Source: Nelumbo lutea
Taxonomy: Eukaryota; Streptophyta; Magnoliopsida; Proteales; Nelumbonaceae
Reading direction: 5' to 3'
Length of the DNA: 64,000 nucleotides
NCBI GenBank assembly: GCA_022828595.1
Contig: JAKGHH010000005.1
Span: 23,821,875 to 23,885,874, forward strand
Under the pieces are notes generated by a model that was given only the letters and a program-made list of their open reading frames with translations, was not told the DNA's origin and did not search any database. A program made the position numbers and the translations under genes. Of this stretch, positions 44,250 to 55,786 are shown piece after piece (the first letter of the stretch is position 1; each line of letters begins with the position of its first letter).

Positions 44250-45971
44250 ACCGCCTTCTCTCACTCAGCCTCCACCATCTAGTCAAAATTCTGAGTCCGA
44301 TCCTGAAGAATAGACTCCAAGTCTCGCACCTATTGCTGGAGGAGTTCCCTCTCTGCCACTACCCTCGAAGACTTCTCCCTATAATGCGCGCTCTCTTCAG
44401 AAAGCCTGACAATTTGTGCCTCCTGGTCGCGGACGAGTAGCTCCTGAGATTCACTCCCCTTGCAAGTGTGATGGAGCTCGTCTCGAGTCCGGTCGAGATT
44501 GCCCTGGAGCTTCTGATTGGTAGCCCTTTGATCGATGGCATCACCGCGGTGGATGCGCGTTTGGAGGGCCATAGCATGGATGGCGGTATTTACCTGCCAA
44601 ACAAAAAGAGGATTAGAGGACAGCAAAAGGAAGCAAAACGAGAGAAGAAAGGAAAGAATCACTTACCACCATGCAGTGAGAGGAGGCAAACGCGACGAGG
44701 TCCTCATGGTTCATATCTCCCTACTTGGCGACCTCGTTGTTATAGATCGCCCTCCGGCTCTTTCATCGAGCCATGACGTAATCATTCACACCCTCCCAGT
44801 TCCCCACTGGGAACCATGGATAAGGGAATGGATGGAAAGGATTACGGAGAGTCACCCCCTGCCGTGGGAGCTCGCCCCCTTCGAAGCCAGCCTCACTAGC
44901 TCCTCCTTCGGGTGGAGGTGGCGGGATTTCAGGTGGCAGAATCTCAGGCAGCAGCGAGGATAAGACCGGCTCGGTTGATCCAAACTTGGTGCCCCCTGAG
45001 GGGGGAGTCTGATTGGGGTGCGACCTCTTCAGTCTGCGCCTCTGGTTGCTTGAAAGGAGGCGGCGCGAGTCGATACTAGACATGATGGCTGCCAAGAAGA
45101 AACCACAAAGTGTTAGTTCGGTAAGAACGAAGTATATGTATATGAACACAATGTTATAGCAAGTACTATGCGACCTAAAAAGGCAACCTACCCGGGCTCA
45201 GGCCGGCCTGCACGTGCTTCTCCTCGGTCAAGTAGTCCAAGTAGAGGAAGCCTACTGATGCCCAGGACAACATCATTTTCTGAGTATCGGGGTCCAATTC
45301 GACCTCGATGTCCTGGATGGCACCCCTCTAAGAAGTAGGAAAGAGCCACCCTTCGGGGTTGCGGACCAAAAAATAATTCTGCTTCCAAGTAGGAATTTCT
45401 TTTGGGAGCTCATGCAAGAGCTTGTAGCCACAGCGGGGAGAGAAGTAATAGAGATGCCTCTTTAGTGGAGCCCCGGGGGTGACATTCTTTATACAAAGGA
45501 TAGCGGAAAAAATGTCGAGATTCAAGGAAAGACAACATTTCCAACATAGGGATATAGTCCCAACCATGTTCCGAATGACATTGGGATGAAGCTGATCGAT
45601 GGTGACATTAAAGTGGTTTAGCACCTTCACTATCAAGGGGTGCAAGGGAAGACACAGGCCAGCCTCGAGATGCTCCTAGTAAATGACTATCTCATTGGGA
45701 CTATGCTCCCACGGAAAGTTACTGGTGGGAAGGCAGTAGAGGAGGTCAGGTCCCCAGGAAGGTGGAAATAACTAATTAGAGACCTAAGCCTCCCCTCTGT
45801 CATGTAGGAAGGGCCGAAATAATTGGGCTCCCTTCCCCGGGAAGTAGAGGCTTCATCACCGGAGGTCTTCCGAGCCCTCGGGACTTGCTTCCAAGCTCCC
45901 CCTAAGCTCGATGGAGCATCATCGTCTTGGTCACTGCCCTGATGACGAGTCTGGTATGGGTACCCAGACAT
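44250..45971 (-). pseudogene. Antisense ORF of Gypsy 2, three exons
   Basis: This opposite-strand gene between pol and the 3' LTR is homologous to that of Gypsy 1. It starts MSGYPYQTRHQGSDQ at 45971. The conserved block reads PLIVKVLNHFNVTIDQLHPNVIRNM and YFSPRCGYKLL..PTWKQNYFLVRNPEGW. Introns with good signals: 45191-45089 (GTAGGT..TTGGCAG) and 44666-44594 (GTAAGT..TTGGCAG). Exon 2 is proline-rich (PPEIPPPPPEGG). Exon 3 encodes a probable coiled coil (RATNQKLQGNLDRTRDELH, SEESAHYREKSSRVVAERE). Stops and a frame change make it inactive. The function is unknown in this family. Confidence 0.78.
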
Positions 45972-46110
45972 GACTAATAGTAAGTAAGACTCACCGAAAG
46001 GGACGGGATGAAGGGAGTTGAGAAACTCGAGTAGACTTGATAGATGCGCGACCTCAGAATCCAAAGATAACAAGATGGCGTGAGGGAAAAAGAGACCTAG
46101 AGGGCCCTCC

Positions 46111-46118
46111 TATTTATA
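46111..46118 (-). promoter_or_regulatory. TATA box of the Gypsy 2 antisense gene
   Basis: TATAAATA on the minus strand lies about 140 bp before the ATG at 45971, within a GC-richer stretch. The distance and position match the TATATATA of Gypsy 1. Confidence 0.7.
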
Positions 46119-46423
46119 GCCCCCACTCCTTCGAATCAACGGCCTAGATTAAAGCAGATCCAATGGCTTGCAGCCGTATTGACTGCACGCCTTTTGAAAA
46201 CCGAAAGCGATTGGCTGCACATCTTCCATGATTAAGGTAGTGACAGCTGCACGACATCCAGAGTTAAGCGCCACTTCAGCACATTTTCGGAATCCGAAAA
46301 GTCAAAAAATCTCTTGGTTCTCATGAATGCATTTAATGTGAGTAGTCAATCAAGTTTGAATTTCGGTCAAATCAGTCCATCATACTTCGTGAACTCCTCG
46401 TGCTAAGGCGACGCTCTTAGCCC

Positions 46424-46439
46424 AAGGAGTGGGGGCAAT
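46424..46439 (+). promoter_or_regulatory. Polypurine tract of Gypsy 2
   Basis: AAGGAGTGGGGGCAAT directly precedes the TG of the 3' LTR. It resembles the tract of Gypsy 1 (GAGTGGGGGGCAAA). Confidence 0.88.
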
Positions 46440-47344
46440 TGATGGAGGATGATTTGGCCCGACCTACGAAACGGTGACATGTGGACCTGACTCAGTGTGA
46501 GTAACAGCTCAACATCGTGGCTTATTACGGTCAAGTAATGAGCCCATAAAGCAGCTCATCGCATCGTAGCTTGTAAAGAAGGAGCTCGCCACAACGCGAG
46601 CTCCGGGTTCCCCGAGCTACCCGAAGGGGATATTCTGAGGCAACATTAGCTCACGAGCTAGGGAAATAGCTCGCCCGGGGCCCCAAGCAGATAAGCCGTC
46701 CCAGGGACCAATTCTACCAAGGGTAACCCTGAGGTATTCCCAAGCTCGCTACAAAGTAGTTCGCAAGTGCTCAGCATGAGCGTTCCTCAGGAAGCTTCTA
46801 TCTGACAGGCCGTACCGATCAGACTGCACCACATCCCTTAACTGAAGGAAAAGTCCCTATCCTTTCGACAGTTTGCACCCACGTTTCTCAGCAGGCGGAG
46901 GCATGCCTGCCCCTTGGAAACGTGTCACTCACCCGGGTAAGGAGTACGTTGCAACGACTACCTGCGCAACTCTGGCAGGTAACGGCTGTGGCAGGGGTCC
47001 AGTGGCAGTTACGCCCGATCTGACAAGAACGCCCTTATAAAAGCCCTCAAGGTAAAGGGGAAAAGGGATCCTCAGACTTTGGAACACATTAATATTTTCA
47101 TACTCTAAACTGCATACACCTTTGCTCGCGAGCTAATCTCTCGAGCACAATGATAAAGCACGACCTTCACTTTTAGCTTTAGCACTCTTCTTTTCTCTTT
47201 CCCCTACGTTTCGACTTAAGTATTGGAGTATTCCCATTGGGTAAATCCCCGGGAATCCTTCTTTTCTGTCTTCTTAGGTGCCGCCCATTGCCAATAAGGA
47301 GCCAGTCAGCAGACAGCTAGGAGTGCCCGGATTGCGCCGCATCA
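46440..47344 (+). repeat. 3' LTR of Gypsy 2
   Basis: It starts TGATGGAGGATG with the intact TG and ends GCGCCGCATCA. It aligns with 36448-37354 throughout, with scattered transitions and a few short indels. Confidence 0.94.
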
Positions 47345-48682
47345 ATTTTCAGAAAGAAAATGAAAACATGGGAGAAGATTTATCTGAATCGAATTTAGCC
47401 TCATATTAGGCACTGCAATGGAGGATTTGAGCAATTTTTCTCACCTAACTTCCCTGATAACTAAAGCTTGTAGTGGATGTTGGTCTCGCCTTGAAATGGA
47501 TGTTGGCTTGAACATGTTCAAATAATGGCGGTGCTCAAGATGTACACAGGATTCGATAGTACGAGATAATGTTTCAGATGATCCATGCTCAAGCTTGCCG
47601 TTGTCAGTTGGGATTTTGGCTCCAATAAGAATGAAGCAATATAGACTTTGACCTTGGTTATTGATCTCTAAGTAATAGAGCTGATAGGAAAATAGGGACG
47701 AGAAGATTAAAGTGAAAAGACTATCTTCTCCCAAGCATGAGCTCTGCCCGATAGATGGAGCCACAAATGATGAGGTTGAGAGATTAGAAATGATAGTGAA
47801 ATGAGGGAAAAGGTCGAGGAATAAGAGGGCGAAGAGAAAATGATGTGAGAGAAGAGTGGGATAGAGGGAATAAGAAAGAAGCGAGGAGGGGTCTCCGTTG
47901 CTCTGCTTTAGTTTGGATTCGAGAGGAAGGGGATGATGAATAGTGGATTTTCGGATGGTCTGAGGAAGAAGAAGAAGAAGAAGAAGAAGAAGAAGAAGAA
48001 GAAAAAGGAGGAGAATGAGGGAAAAGAGAGAAAGAAAGACTAGTCGGGAGAAGGGAGCACTGCTGGTTCACCGCCGCTTCTCTGGTTTTTGTTCGAATGG
48101 GGGAGACAGATGAACAGTCGATCCTAGGTAAAGCCCAGTAAGATACTTAGGTTATAAGTTTAAATTTATATGGGGCTAGTCGCAATTTCATAATTTTGGG
48201 GAAGTTTAGGGATGATTTTGTAATTTTGAAAATTCTGTTCATAATCACTCCAAAGAGGTTTATGAGCAAGGAGTTATGGTATGTCCAGAGTGTAAAGGTG
48301 GTATGATCCGTTTGGATGTGTCAATATCAAGGGAATTTGGGTTCTGAATGTTTAGGCAAATGAGAGGTGTCAGAATGAAATCTTGGTTTGATAAATCGGT
48401 GAATGGGGAGGAATCTTGAGTTCAAATTTCATGGGTAGGTGTTTTGGGAAGTCCTGGGTCTGATGGTTGTGTTTGATTTGAGGGTCAAAGCGTAGATGGG
48501 GGTTGATCGGGGCCATCAGATACGTATTGGGCATGTTTAATGATGGATCTGAGAGCTTTTGGGCTAAAAGTTAGGATTTTTGGGTCTTTGGGGGTGTTTC
48601 GGAAGGATCAAATAGGTCTGATCGGGAATTTGGGGTAAGTTGTGGTTCATGTGGTGGACCGAGCAAAAATCGGGTGCTGACA
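47345..48682 (-). repeat. Large LTR (family O), right segment
   Basis: In minus orientation the LTR starts TGTCAGCACCCGATTTTTG at 48682, directly behind a polypurine tract. It runs left to the Gypsy 2 insertion and resumes at 36447. Total LTR length without Gypsy 2 is about 2.4 kb. A GAA run (47964-48003) falls inside. The two open frames here (47764-47441 and 48071-47784, the latter a polyserine run) are not recognisable proteins. Confidence 0.65.
47964..48003. repeat. GAA microsatellite
   Basis: A run of about 13 GAA units lies in the right segment of the large LTR. On the minus strand it is a TTC run. Confidence 0.95.
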
Positions 48683-48698
48683 GCTGCCCCTCTTTGTT
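48683..48698 (-). promoter_or_regulatory. Polypurine tract before the large LTR
   Basis: On the minus strand CAAAGAGGGGCAGC runs straight into TGTCAGCACC. This marks 48682 as the first base of a 3' LTR and gives the element a minus orientation, its interior lying to the right. Confidence 0.75.
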
Positions 48699-48949
48699 GT
48701 GAGGTAGAAGACTATGAAACAACAAAGACAAAAACAAGCATATAGAGATTTTTGCGAAGGAAGGGCTTGGAAGAGGGGCAAGATGAGGAAGGAAGATTAA
48801 AGCAAATGGAAAGGTGAAGAAGAGGAGTTCCTATGTAGCATCATTTCATCATGTTCAATCCAGTTTTATTGTTGCGCAATTTCCTAATTCTTGAGGAATG
48901 GTGTGCCCTTAGGAAGAAAGGCTCGGTGCATGTCAAACACATAAAAAAC

Positions 48950-50330
48950 TAACACGATAAACTGTAGTGCAAATCAGGAAATACATTTTCTATCTAAAAA
49001 GTAATCAAAATCGTTTTATGACATCATAAAGTTGTGATGCAAAATGGAAAATCCACTATATGTCAAGAAATCAGCAAAAGGCCATGATGTGAGGTTTAAA
49101 ATATCTATAATATGGAAAAAAGCACGTTAAGCTGTGATGCAAGACAGAAAAATCCACTATATGCCAAAAAATTGGCAAAAAGTTATGATATGCCATGATG
49201 CAATGTTCAAACAGTCATAATATGGAAAAACACGTTAAGCCATGACACAAGATGAAAAATCTCCTATATGTCGGGAAATCAACAAAAAGTCATGATATGC
49301 CATGATGCAATATTCAAACAACCAAACTTTAGAAAAGCATATTAAGTCGTGACACAAGATTGAAAAATCCAATGCATGCTGGGAAATTAGAAAAGAGTCA
49401 TGATATGCCATGATGCAATGTTCAAAAAATCAAACTATGGAAAAGCACGTTAAGTTGTGACACAAGACAGAGAATCCACTATATGCTGGGAAATCAATAA
49501 AAAGTCATGATATTCAAGATTTTTAGCATGTTAAGCCATGGTGCAAATTGAACAATCTACTGTAAGCCGGGAAATCACAAAAGTTATAAGATTCAAGATT
49601 TTTAGTATGTTAAGTCGTAAGGAAAATTGGACAATCCACCGTAAGCCAGGAAATTGCAAAAGCTTATGATATTCAAGATTTTTAGCTTGTTAAGTTGTGG
49701 TGCAAATTGAATAATCTACTATAAGTTGGGAAATCGCAAAACTTATAGTATTCAAAATTTTTAGCACATTAAGCCGTGATGCGAATTGGACAATCCACTA
49801 TAAGTCGGGAAATGACAAAACTTATGATATTCAAGATTTTTAGCACATTAAGCCATTATTCAAATTGGACAATCCACTGTAAACTGAGAAACCATAAAAC
49901 TTAAAATATTCAAGATTTTTAGTACGTTAAGCTGTAATACAAATTAGACAATCCAGTGTAAAACGGGAAATAGCAAAACTTATAATATTCAAGATTTTTA
50001 GTACATTAAGCCGTGATGCAAATTGGACAATCCACTGTAAGTCGAGAAATCGCAAAACTTATGATATTCAAGATTTTTAGCACGTTAAGCCATGAGCCAA
50101 ATTGGACAATCTACTGTAAAGCTGGGAAATCACATACTTATGATATTCAAGATTTTTAGCACATTAAGCGGTGATGCAAATTGGACAATCCACTATAAAT
50201 CGGGAAATGACAAAACTTATGATATTCAAGATTTTTAGCACATTAGTTTGTGATGCAAATTAGACAATCCACTGAAATTTGAGAAATTGCAAAACTTATA
50301 TTATTCATAATGCAAATTTTCAAACTACTA
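48950..50330. repeat. Two-tier tandem array: 108-bp then 79-bp units
   Basis: From about 48950 to 49500 the period is 107-108 bp (CACGTTAAG cores near 49123, 49230, 49338, 49446). From about 49510 to 50300 the period is 79 bp, with ATTCAAG cores at 49512, 49591, 49671, 49750, 49829, 49908, 49987, 50066, 50145 and 50224. Both unit types share the CACGTTAAGCCGTGATGCAA and CAATCCACTATAAG parts, so the 79-bp unit looks like a shortened 108-bp unit. The array lies just inside the polypurine tract of the large LTR element, in its 3' untranslated region. Confidence 0.93.
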
Positions 50331-52887
50331 AAAAGCACGATATGCCACAACACAAATAGAAATTCACCTTATGCCAGGAAACAAACAAAAACTCAAAATA
50401 TGCCATTATGCAGTCAGGTAATCCACTATATTCTAGGAAACAAGCAAAATTCATGTTATGCCATAATGCAATTTTTATCAATTATAGACTATCCCAATCT
50501 TAGAAATAAAGGTAAAAGTTGCCACCTCCAACTAGGAAAGCGATGATCACAACATTTAAACCTCAAGGATACAAGCTAGTTATGCAATGATTGCTAATAA
50601 AAGGTTCTCATCAAGAAATACCCTCAAAAAAGGGGTTTGCTCTAATTTGGATAAGTAAAAGGAGATGTATCACGAAGAGATCAACTGCTCAATTTAATGT
50701 GGTGAAGCCAAAATGTACTCATGGCGATTTTTGGTGCATCCGAGATGAGTCGTCAAACACCCATGGCACCAATTTAGAGATTTGTAAAATTTTCCAATCC
50801 TTACGTATTAAACAACGTAGTACGTGGTGAGGAAGGGGTTGAACCCATAGGAAAGCAAGAATACAAATTATTATTTTCGTTCTAGACAAATAAAAGGAAA
50901 ATAGATATGGGATCTGTAGAAAATAAGAACATAAAATTTATTAATACTGAAATTTAATGTCTTGAATTGAACAAGGCAATAATTAAAATTCAAAAATTAA
51001 AGAACACTAAATCAACAAAAAAATAAATAAAAATGATCCAAAATTCGGATCCAGTGGTGGTAGTTGTCCGGGAAGATGAAATACATGCTTTCTCCCTCCG
51101 TTTAGTCCTCGAACCCTTCGAGACACCTTAGCCTTGAACTAGACAAATTCAGATCTGCAAAACACACAAATAAACAAAAATTAAATCTAAAAGATTGCTA
51201 GAATAAAAATAACATAAAAGAAAATAAAGAAAATGAAAGGGATGGCTGATCAAATCCAGTGGTGGTAATTGCAGATTGGTTGGACTGCTTGCAAGAACCC
51301 CTCATGACAAGATCTGGGCGTTCTTGCTTTCTACAATCCTTGAACTCCTCAAGAAACCTTAGCCTTGTGAACTGGGTGAATTGACCAACCCCTTCTCTAG
51401 GGCCCTTGGGGTCCTTTTTATGGAGAATGGTGGACAAAACTGGGATTAGAGAGAAAGAGAGGGGTGGCTAGTGGATTTATGCAGAAAAATGGGCATTTTT
51501 CTTCAATTAAGATTATGCTCTTGGGGTATTTTTAATCAAGATTATGCTCTTGCTCTCATTTTTCTTCAATTAAACACTCTTGCAATCACAAATGAAACAA
51601 AGTGCTCTTCATACCTTTAAATATTTTGGATACTGTAATCAAGTGATCAAGGGGGACTTTATTACAGGACGAAATGCAAATGGGTAAGGTTAAAATTAAA
51701 ACTAAGAATAGATGTCCCTATGGAATGATATCTTATCAATTTGATCATCACATTAGTCCTAGTTTTTTTTTTTTCTTTCTTGTTCTTCTCTTCATTCTTT
51801 GTAGCAATTGGTTGTCCTAGTTTTTCTTTGGTTCTTCGTCTTCTTTCTTTTTCTTCTTCTTCTTCTTCTTCTTCTTTTTTTAATTATTTACACTTGCCCC
51901 AAATTTTCTATTTATTTCTTCTTCTCTTCTTATTTTGTCTTTCCCCAAATGTTGAGATCTACATGCACAATTAAGCATATGACATCCGCCCCCTATGAGG
52001 GTTTATTTGAAGGAATTGTTCCTACAAAGTTTCAAAAGGAATAACTAGTGAAATGAATAATAAAAAGGGTTTGATGAAAATGGATAAAGCAATCTGCCAA
52101 AAGAGGGCCTCCCACATCATTTCTCCATCAAATGCACAATCAATAGGAAACAACTACATGTCGAGCACAATTTAAGTTCCATTGACTCAAGGATAGTTAT
52201 GTCATTTGACATCTTTAAGAATTGAATGTTCTGAGATTATTCGAATGAGACTTATTCTTTTCCCTTCTTTTTTCTTCTTTCTTCCTTCTTTTTTTTTTAA
52301 ATGTGTTTTGCCCTTAGGAAAGAAGCATCTAGGGGATTTAATGGGTTTAACAAAGAAGAAGGTCTAATGAAATAGCTCAATAACTAACTAATGGTATTGA
52401 TAGTGGTAAAGGGGTTTGAGGTAAACAAAAATGACCAATAATGACCTCTAGTCCTTTCTCTGATGAATTATCAAAGCACTAGGTAAATATGATGCCTGCA
52501 TTCTATGCTGGCTCAAGAAACAGATCAAAAGGAGTGCATACCCTATCACAATGACTTTAACCTTATGAATGCCCCAATTTGAGCTGCCAATGATGGATTT
52601 ATTTATCAATATGGTTGGGAATGGATATTGCTGTTTTGATTGATAGGATTACCCCACTTTCTTTAGACATTCCTATCAATGGACCCTTGATTAACAATCA
52701 TTATTTCACAAAGCTATGCTATTGAGGCTTATTTTAATTTAATGATCAAAGAAAAATGATTTTTTTAATCCTCTCAAAGGAAGTGGCAATTCTGTCTCCT
52801 TCCAAGTTTGGACAATCTCCTTTCTTATTAAAAGCTTATTACTTTATTATCAAAATGACAAAAAAGAACACCTAACCAACACTTAAA
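50331..52887. other. Non-coding retroelement interior
   Basis: No gene is recognisable. The first 150 bp are residual array-like sequence. Two diverged copies of a unit of about 207 bp begin CCAGTGGTGGTA near 51050 and 51257. A T-rich stretch with a TTC run (51760-51900) and TA-rich sequence follow. Small open frames are compositional. Confidence 0.6.
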
Positions 52888-54470
52888 GCAAGAAATCAAG
52901 GAATTTGGACTTATTATGCAAATTATGGAATGGGATGATGAGAAAAAATGAATCAAGACTTTTATTAGGTAAAAATTAATTGATTCATTTTCATTATTAT
53001 AGATCAATGATAGCATGTCTAGAACCTTTGGGTTAACTTTATCTTATTTTTGTTTCTTTAACATTTTCTCACCTCTCTTTGGTGCTTTAGCCTTCGAATA
53101 ATGGATGAAGTATGCATGCGATAAAATAATGGGAAAACAAAAAAATGAACATGCATGTGTGTGCCATTGGTGGCATGAATGAAATGCGAGAAAATGATGC
53201 AGTGAATGTGTGGCCAAGGTGGGATGGAACCTATTGGGGAGGCGACCTAGGGTTGTTCAACAGGTGCGATGAAGCATAGCATTGAAAGGTAAGATCAAGG
53301 AAAAGAAGACTATTTCACTTGATTGAAGGACCTTATTTTTATTTTATTATTTTGGTTGAACCTAAGCGACACTGCCTAGGCTGCCTACGTACCCCTCATG
53401 AGGGATCAAACCTAGTGTAGTTCGAGTTATTTACAACCTCGACTAAAAACAAGAAAACAAAGGAACAAAAAATCAAATGATCAAAAACTCACAGTATGCT
53501 ACTAAGACTGAATGATTCTTCTGTTGATAAGATTTTGTATTACAAGCAGGAAAGGGGCACACTGAATAATAGGATGTCCAAGCATTTGATGATAATCACA
53601 AAATATACTTGATTTGAACTTTCAAGGAAGCAGATATGAAAAGGACTTGGATGAAGCAGATTTGTAATTCTCCAGGGTTATCTGATCTTGATGACCTGAT
53701 ATTCTTTGAATCGATGTCTGAACTCTTTGGAACTAGATGCCATGGTCCTGAAGAAACTCCTATAGTTCAGAATGTGATGGCAAATCCATCTTTTTTTTTC
53801 TTTTTTATTTCTTTTTGCTTTTTTTGGTTTTTTATTAAAAATTGGACAACTAAAGGGAATGAGAAAACTACTAAGGGCTATGTACTGGAAGGTTTTACCT
53901 AAGGCCACTAAAGTAGGATATGCAAAATTCTAAATGTATGGGAAAATGATGTAATGACAACAAAACATTGAGAAAACAACAGTAAAACCGGCCTACGCCA
54001 AGTTCAGAACCAGGTGGGGTGAACACTTGGGCAGACAAAGAAATATGCATGAAGTTGGGAGTGGGTCGGCCACCTATGAAGAGGGTAGGCTGCTATGAAT
54101 GGGCTATCTAATCAAAGAGTCCAAGGGTATTAATGGAAATGTGAGTGTTAAGGAGTTGAGTGTGATGGGTGTTGGTTTATTAGGCTCTAGTTGCTTTAGA
54201 ATGGGAATGAGCAAAATAGGGATGGTAACTATTTCCAAACGAGGTGGACCTCTATCATGAAAGGCATAAAAATTAGGAAACTATTTCCAAAACACACCAA
54301 AAACTGAAGAAAAACATGTTTCAGATTAAAACACTTGCATTAAGTGGTTTATTTAGATTACCACTTATTTGAGAAGAAAAACTCAGATCATTATTTCTTC
54401 AATTCTAACTTTAAGAAAGAACACAATTAATCATTGACAACTAACTAGCACACATGTTTCATCAAAGCAT
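52888..54470. repeat. Inverted repeat, left arm
   Basis: This is homologous in inverted orientation to 62290-64000. Shared landmarks include GGCCAAGGTGGGATGGAACC (53212), GGAGGCGACCTAGGGTT (53239) and GGTTGAACCTAAGC near 53354, followed by GCTGCCTACGTACCC, a phrase common in the non-coding part of plant Tat/Ogre-like elements. The arm ends near 54470 at CAAAGCATACAA. Identity is well above 80 percent over the best stretches. Open frames in it are T-rich or short. Confidence 0.85.
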
Positions 54471-55786
54471 ACAAAGGAACATTTTGTTATTTTACTTGAC
54501 CCATTTACATTACCTTTCTTTGTTGCCTTCTACTTTTTGTTCTCTCTTTTTTATTTTATTTTTCATATTATTTTTTATTTATCTTTATTATTTTTATCAT
54601 ATTTTTTTACTAGTTGTATTTTACACTTTTTTTTACTTTTTAATTTAATTTATGTTTTTTTTGCTTTTTGTGGTTTTGTTTTGTTGTTGTTGCTTTTTAT
54701 TATTATTTTTTTGTTTTCTTTTTCTTCTTTCTTTTTTTGTATTGTTTTGTAATTGTGTTGTTACTATCTTCTTATCCTCCCTATTTTAAAGGGCAGAAAT
54801 TGACTCCACCTAAAACAGAAGCAACAAGCACTCACGCATTTTTAAGAAAGGAAACCGAGCTACCTAGTTTGCTATGGGAAACCGAGCTACCTAGCAATGC
54901 GGGCTCCGTGGAAAGCCAAGATAATGGTTAGCTGTATGATCTCCCAAAGGATGGTCTAGGTGACTGAGAGATCAGAAATTGACGTAACTAGCTAAGGGAA
55001 CTGCTGAAATTCCATTTGACCTTTTTGGGTTTGAATCAAAGAGACAAAGTGATTCTGTCTTATCTTTAGATAGCACCGGGCTGACCAAATCTCAGGCTCA
55101 CTTAACATAACTAGGTTTGATGCCGACATTGACATAGATAAGGCTGAACTTGACACACTATGGCGAAGACTAACCAAGGGGTTTGGCTTTAACGCTGTTA
55201 GGTGGACACTGCAAATTGGAAAATCAACCTGAATTTGAACATAACATTGATTTTGGAACAAAGACACCGAGTACACTGGATCTGGCTTCTACAAGAACCG
55301 GTGGAACTTGGGCAAGAACGAGGCCTCAGGATTGAACCTAGCGTCCTAGGATTTGACACTGCTGGGTGGACACTCCCCAACTTGGACACTCTTCAAGGAT
55401 AAGCTTTTCTAGAGAGAACATGCATCACTACTAGTGCTGAAAACATCAAGCTCTCTCACATCCTAATGCAGATGGGCTGCTTCTTTTGAAGTATGAATTT
55501 CTAGCTTCCTTAGGTTAGTCAATCTTCCTATGTCCAATTACTGGATCTAGGTAGGGAGCTGAGGAGTAGATGGTATTACCCAGGTTTCACTAAACCTATG
55601 ATCTCCTAAAAGATGCGAACAAAGATCAACCTGCAGCCTTGCACAAAAGTTGAACAAGTACCCCTAGGCTGAACAGTAAACCTACCTCTCCTAAGTAGAA
55701 AAACTCAGACCTTAGTACACACCGGCTTTCTAGGGTGACAATCTTTGGTGAAAAGAGACAACTGGAAAGTACTTTCATGATAGAAG
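54471..55786. other. Non-coding spacer, T-rich then mixed
   Basis: 54480-54790 is extremely T-rich. 54800-55780 has no recognisable gene. The last five bases (AGAAG) are the target duplication of the following solo LTR. Confidence 0.6.

Larger units (their letters stand above)
36448..47344 (+). mobile_element. Gypsy 2: complete Tat-lineage LTR element
   Basis: LTRs of about 905 bp (36448-37354, 46440-47344) flank a full set: primer site, gag, protease, RT, RNase H, a second RNase H, integrase, a tandem repeat, an antisense gene and a polypurine tract. GTTTT (36443-36447) and ATTTT (47345-47349) form a 5-bp duplication with one difference. It splits a larger LTR. The second RNase H and the antisense gene mark the Tat lineage. 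Many stops arise by apparent C-to-T changes (CAG to TAG, CGA to TGA), so it cannot make intact proteins. Confidence 0.95.

Noticed and set aside
47441..48071. Two minus-strand frames, one with a polyserine run
   Set aside because: They lie in the large LTR. The polyserine is the GAA microsatellite read in reverse, and no family is recognised.
48950..50330. CRISPR-like regularly spaced repeats
   Set aside because: The whole unit repeats, with no unique spacers, in a plant nuclear retroelement. It is a tandem array.
50783..51984. Possible LTR with TG..CA ends and a GGGGGCGGA purine stretch beyond
   Set aside because: The flanks (AGATT and TCCGC) are not a duplication and no second copy was found, so the ends are probably chance.
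51741..52044. Two hydrophobic open frames resembling membrane peptides
   Set aside because: They are produced by T-rich low-complexity sequence and a TTC run. There are no other gene signals.
54454..54931. Overlapping Phe/Tyr/Leu-rich open frames
   Set aside because: An extremely T-rich tract gives these in any frame.
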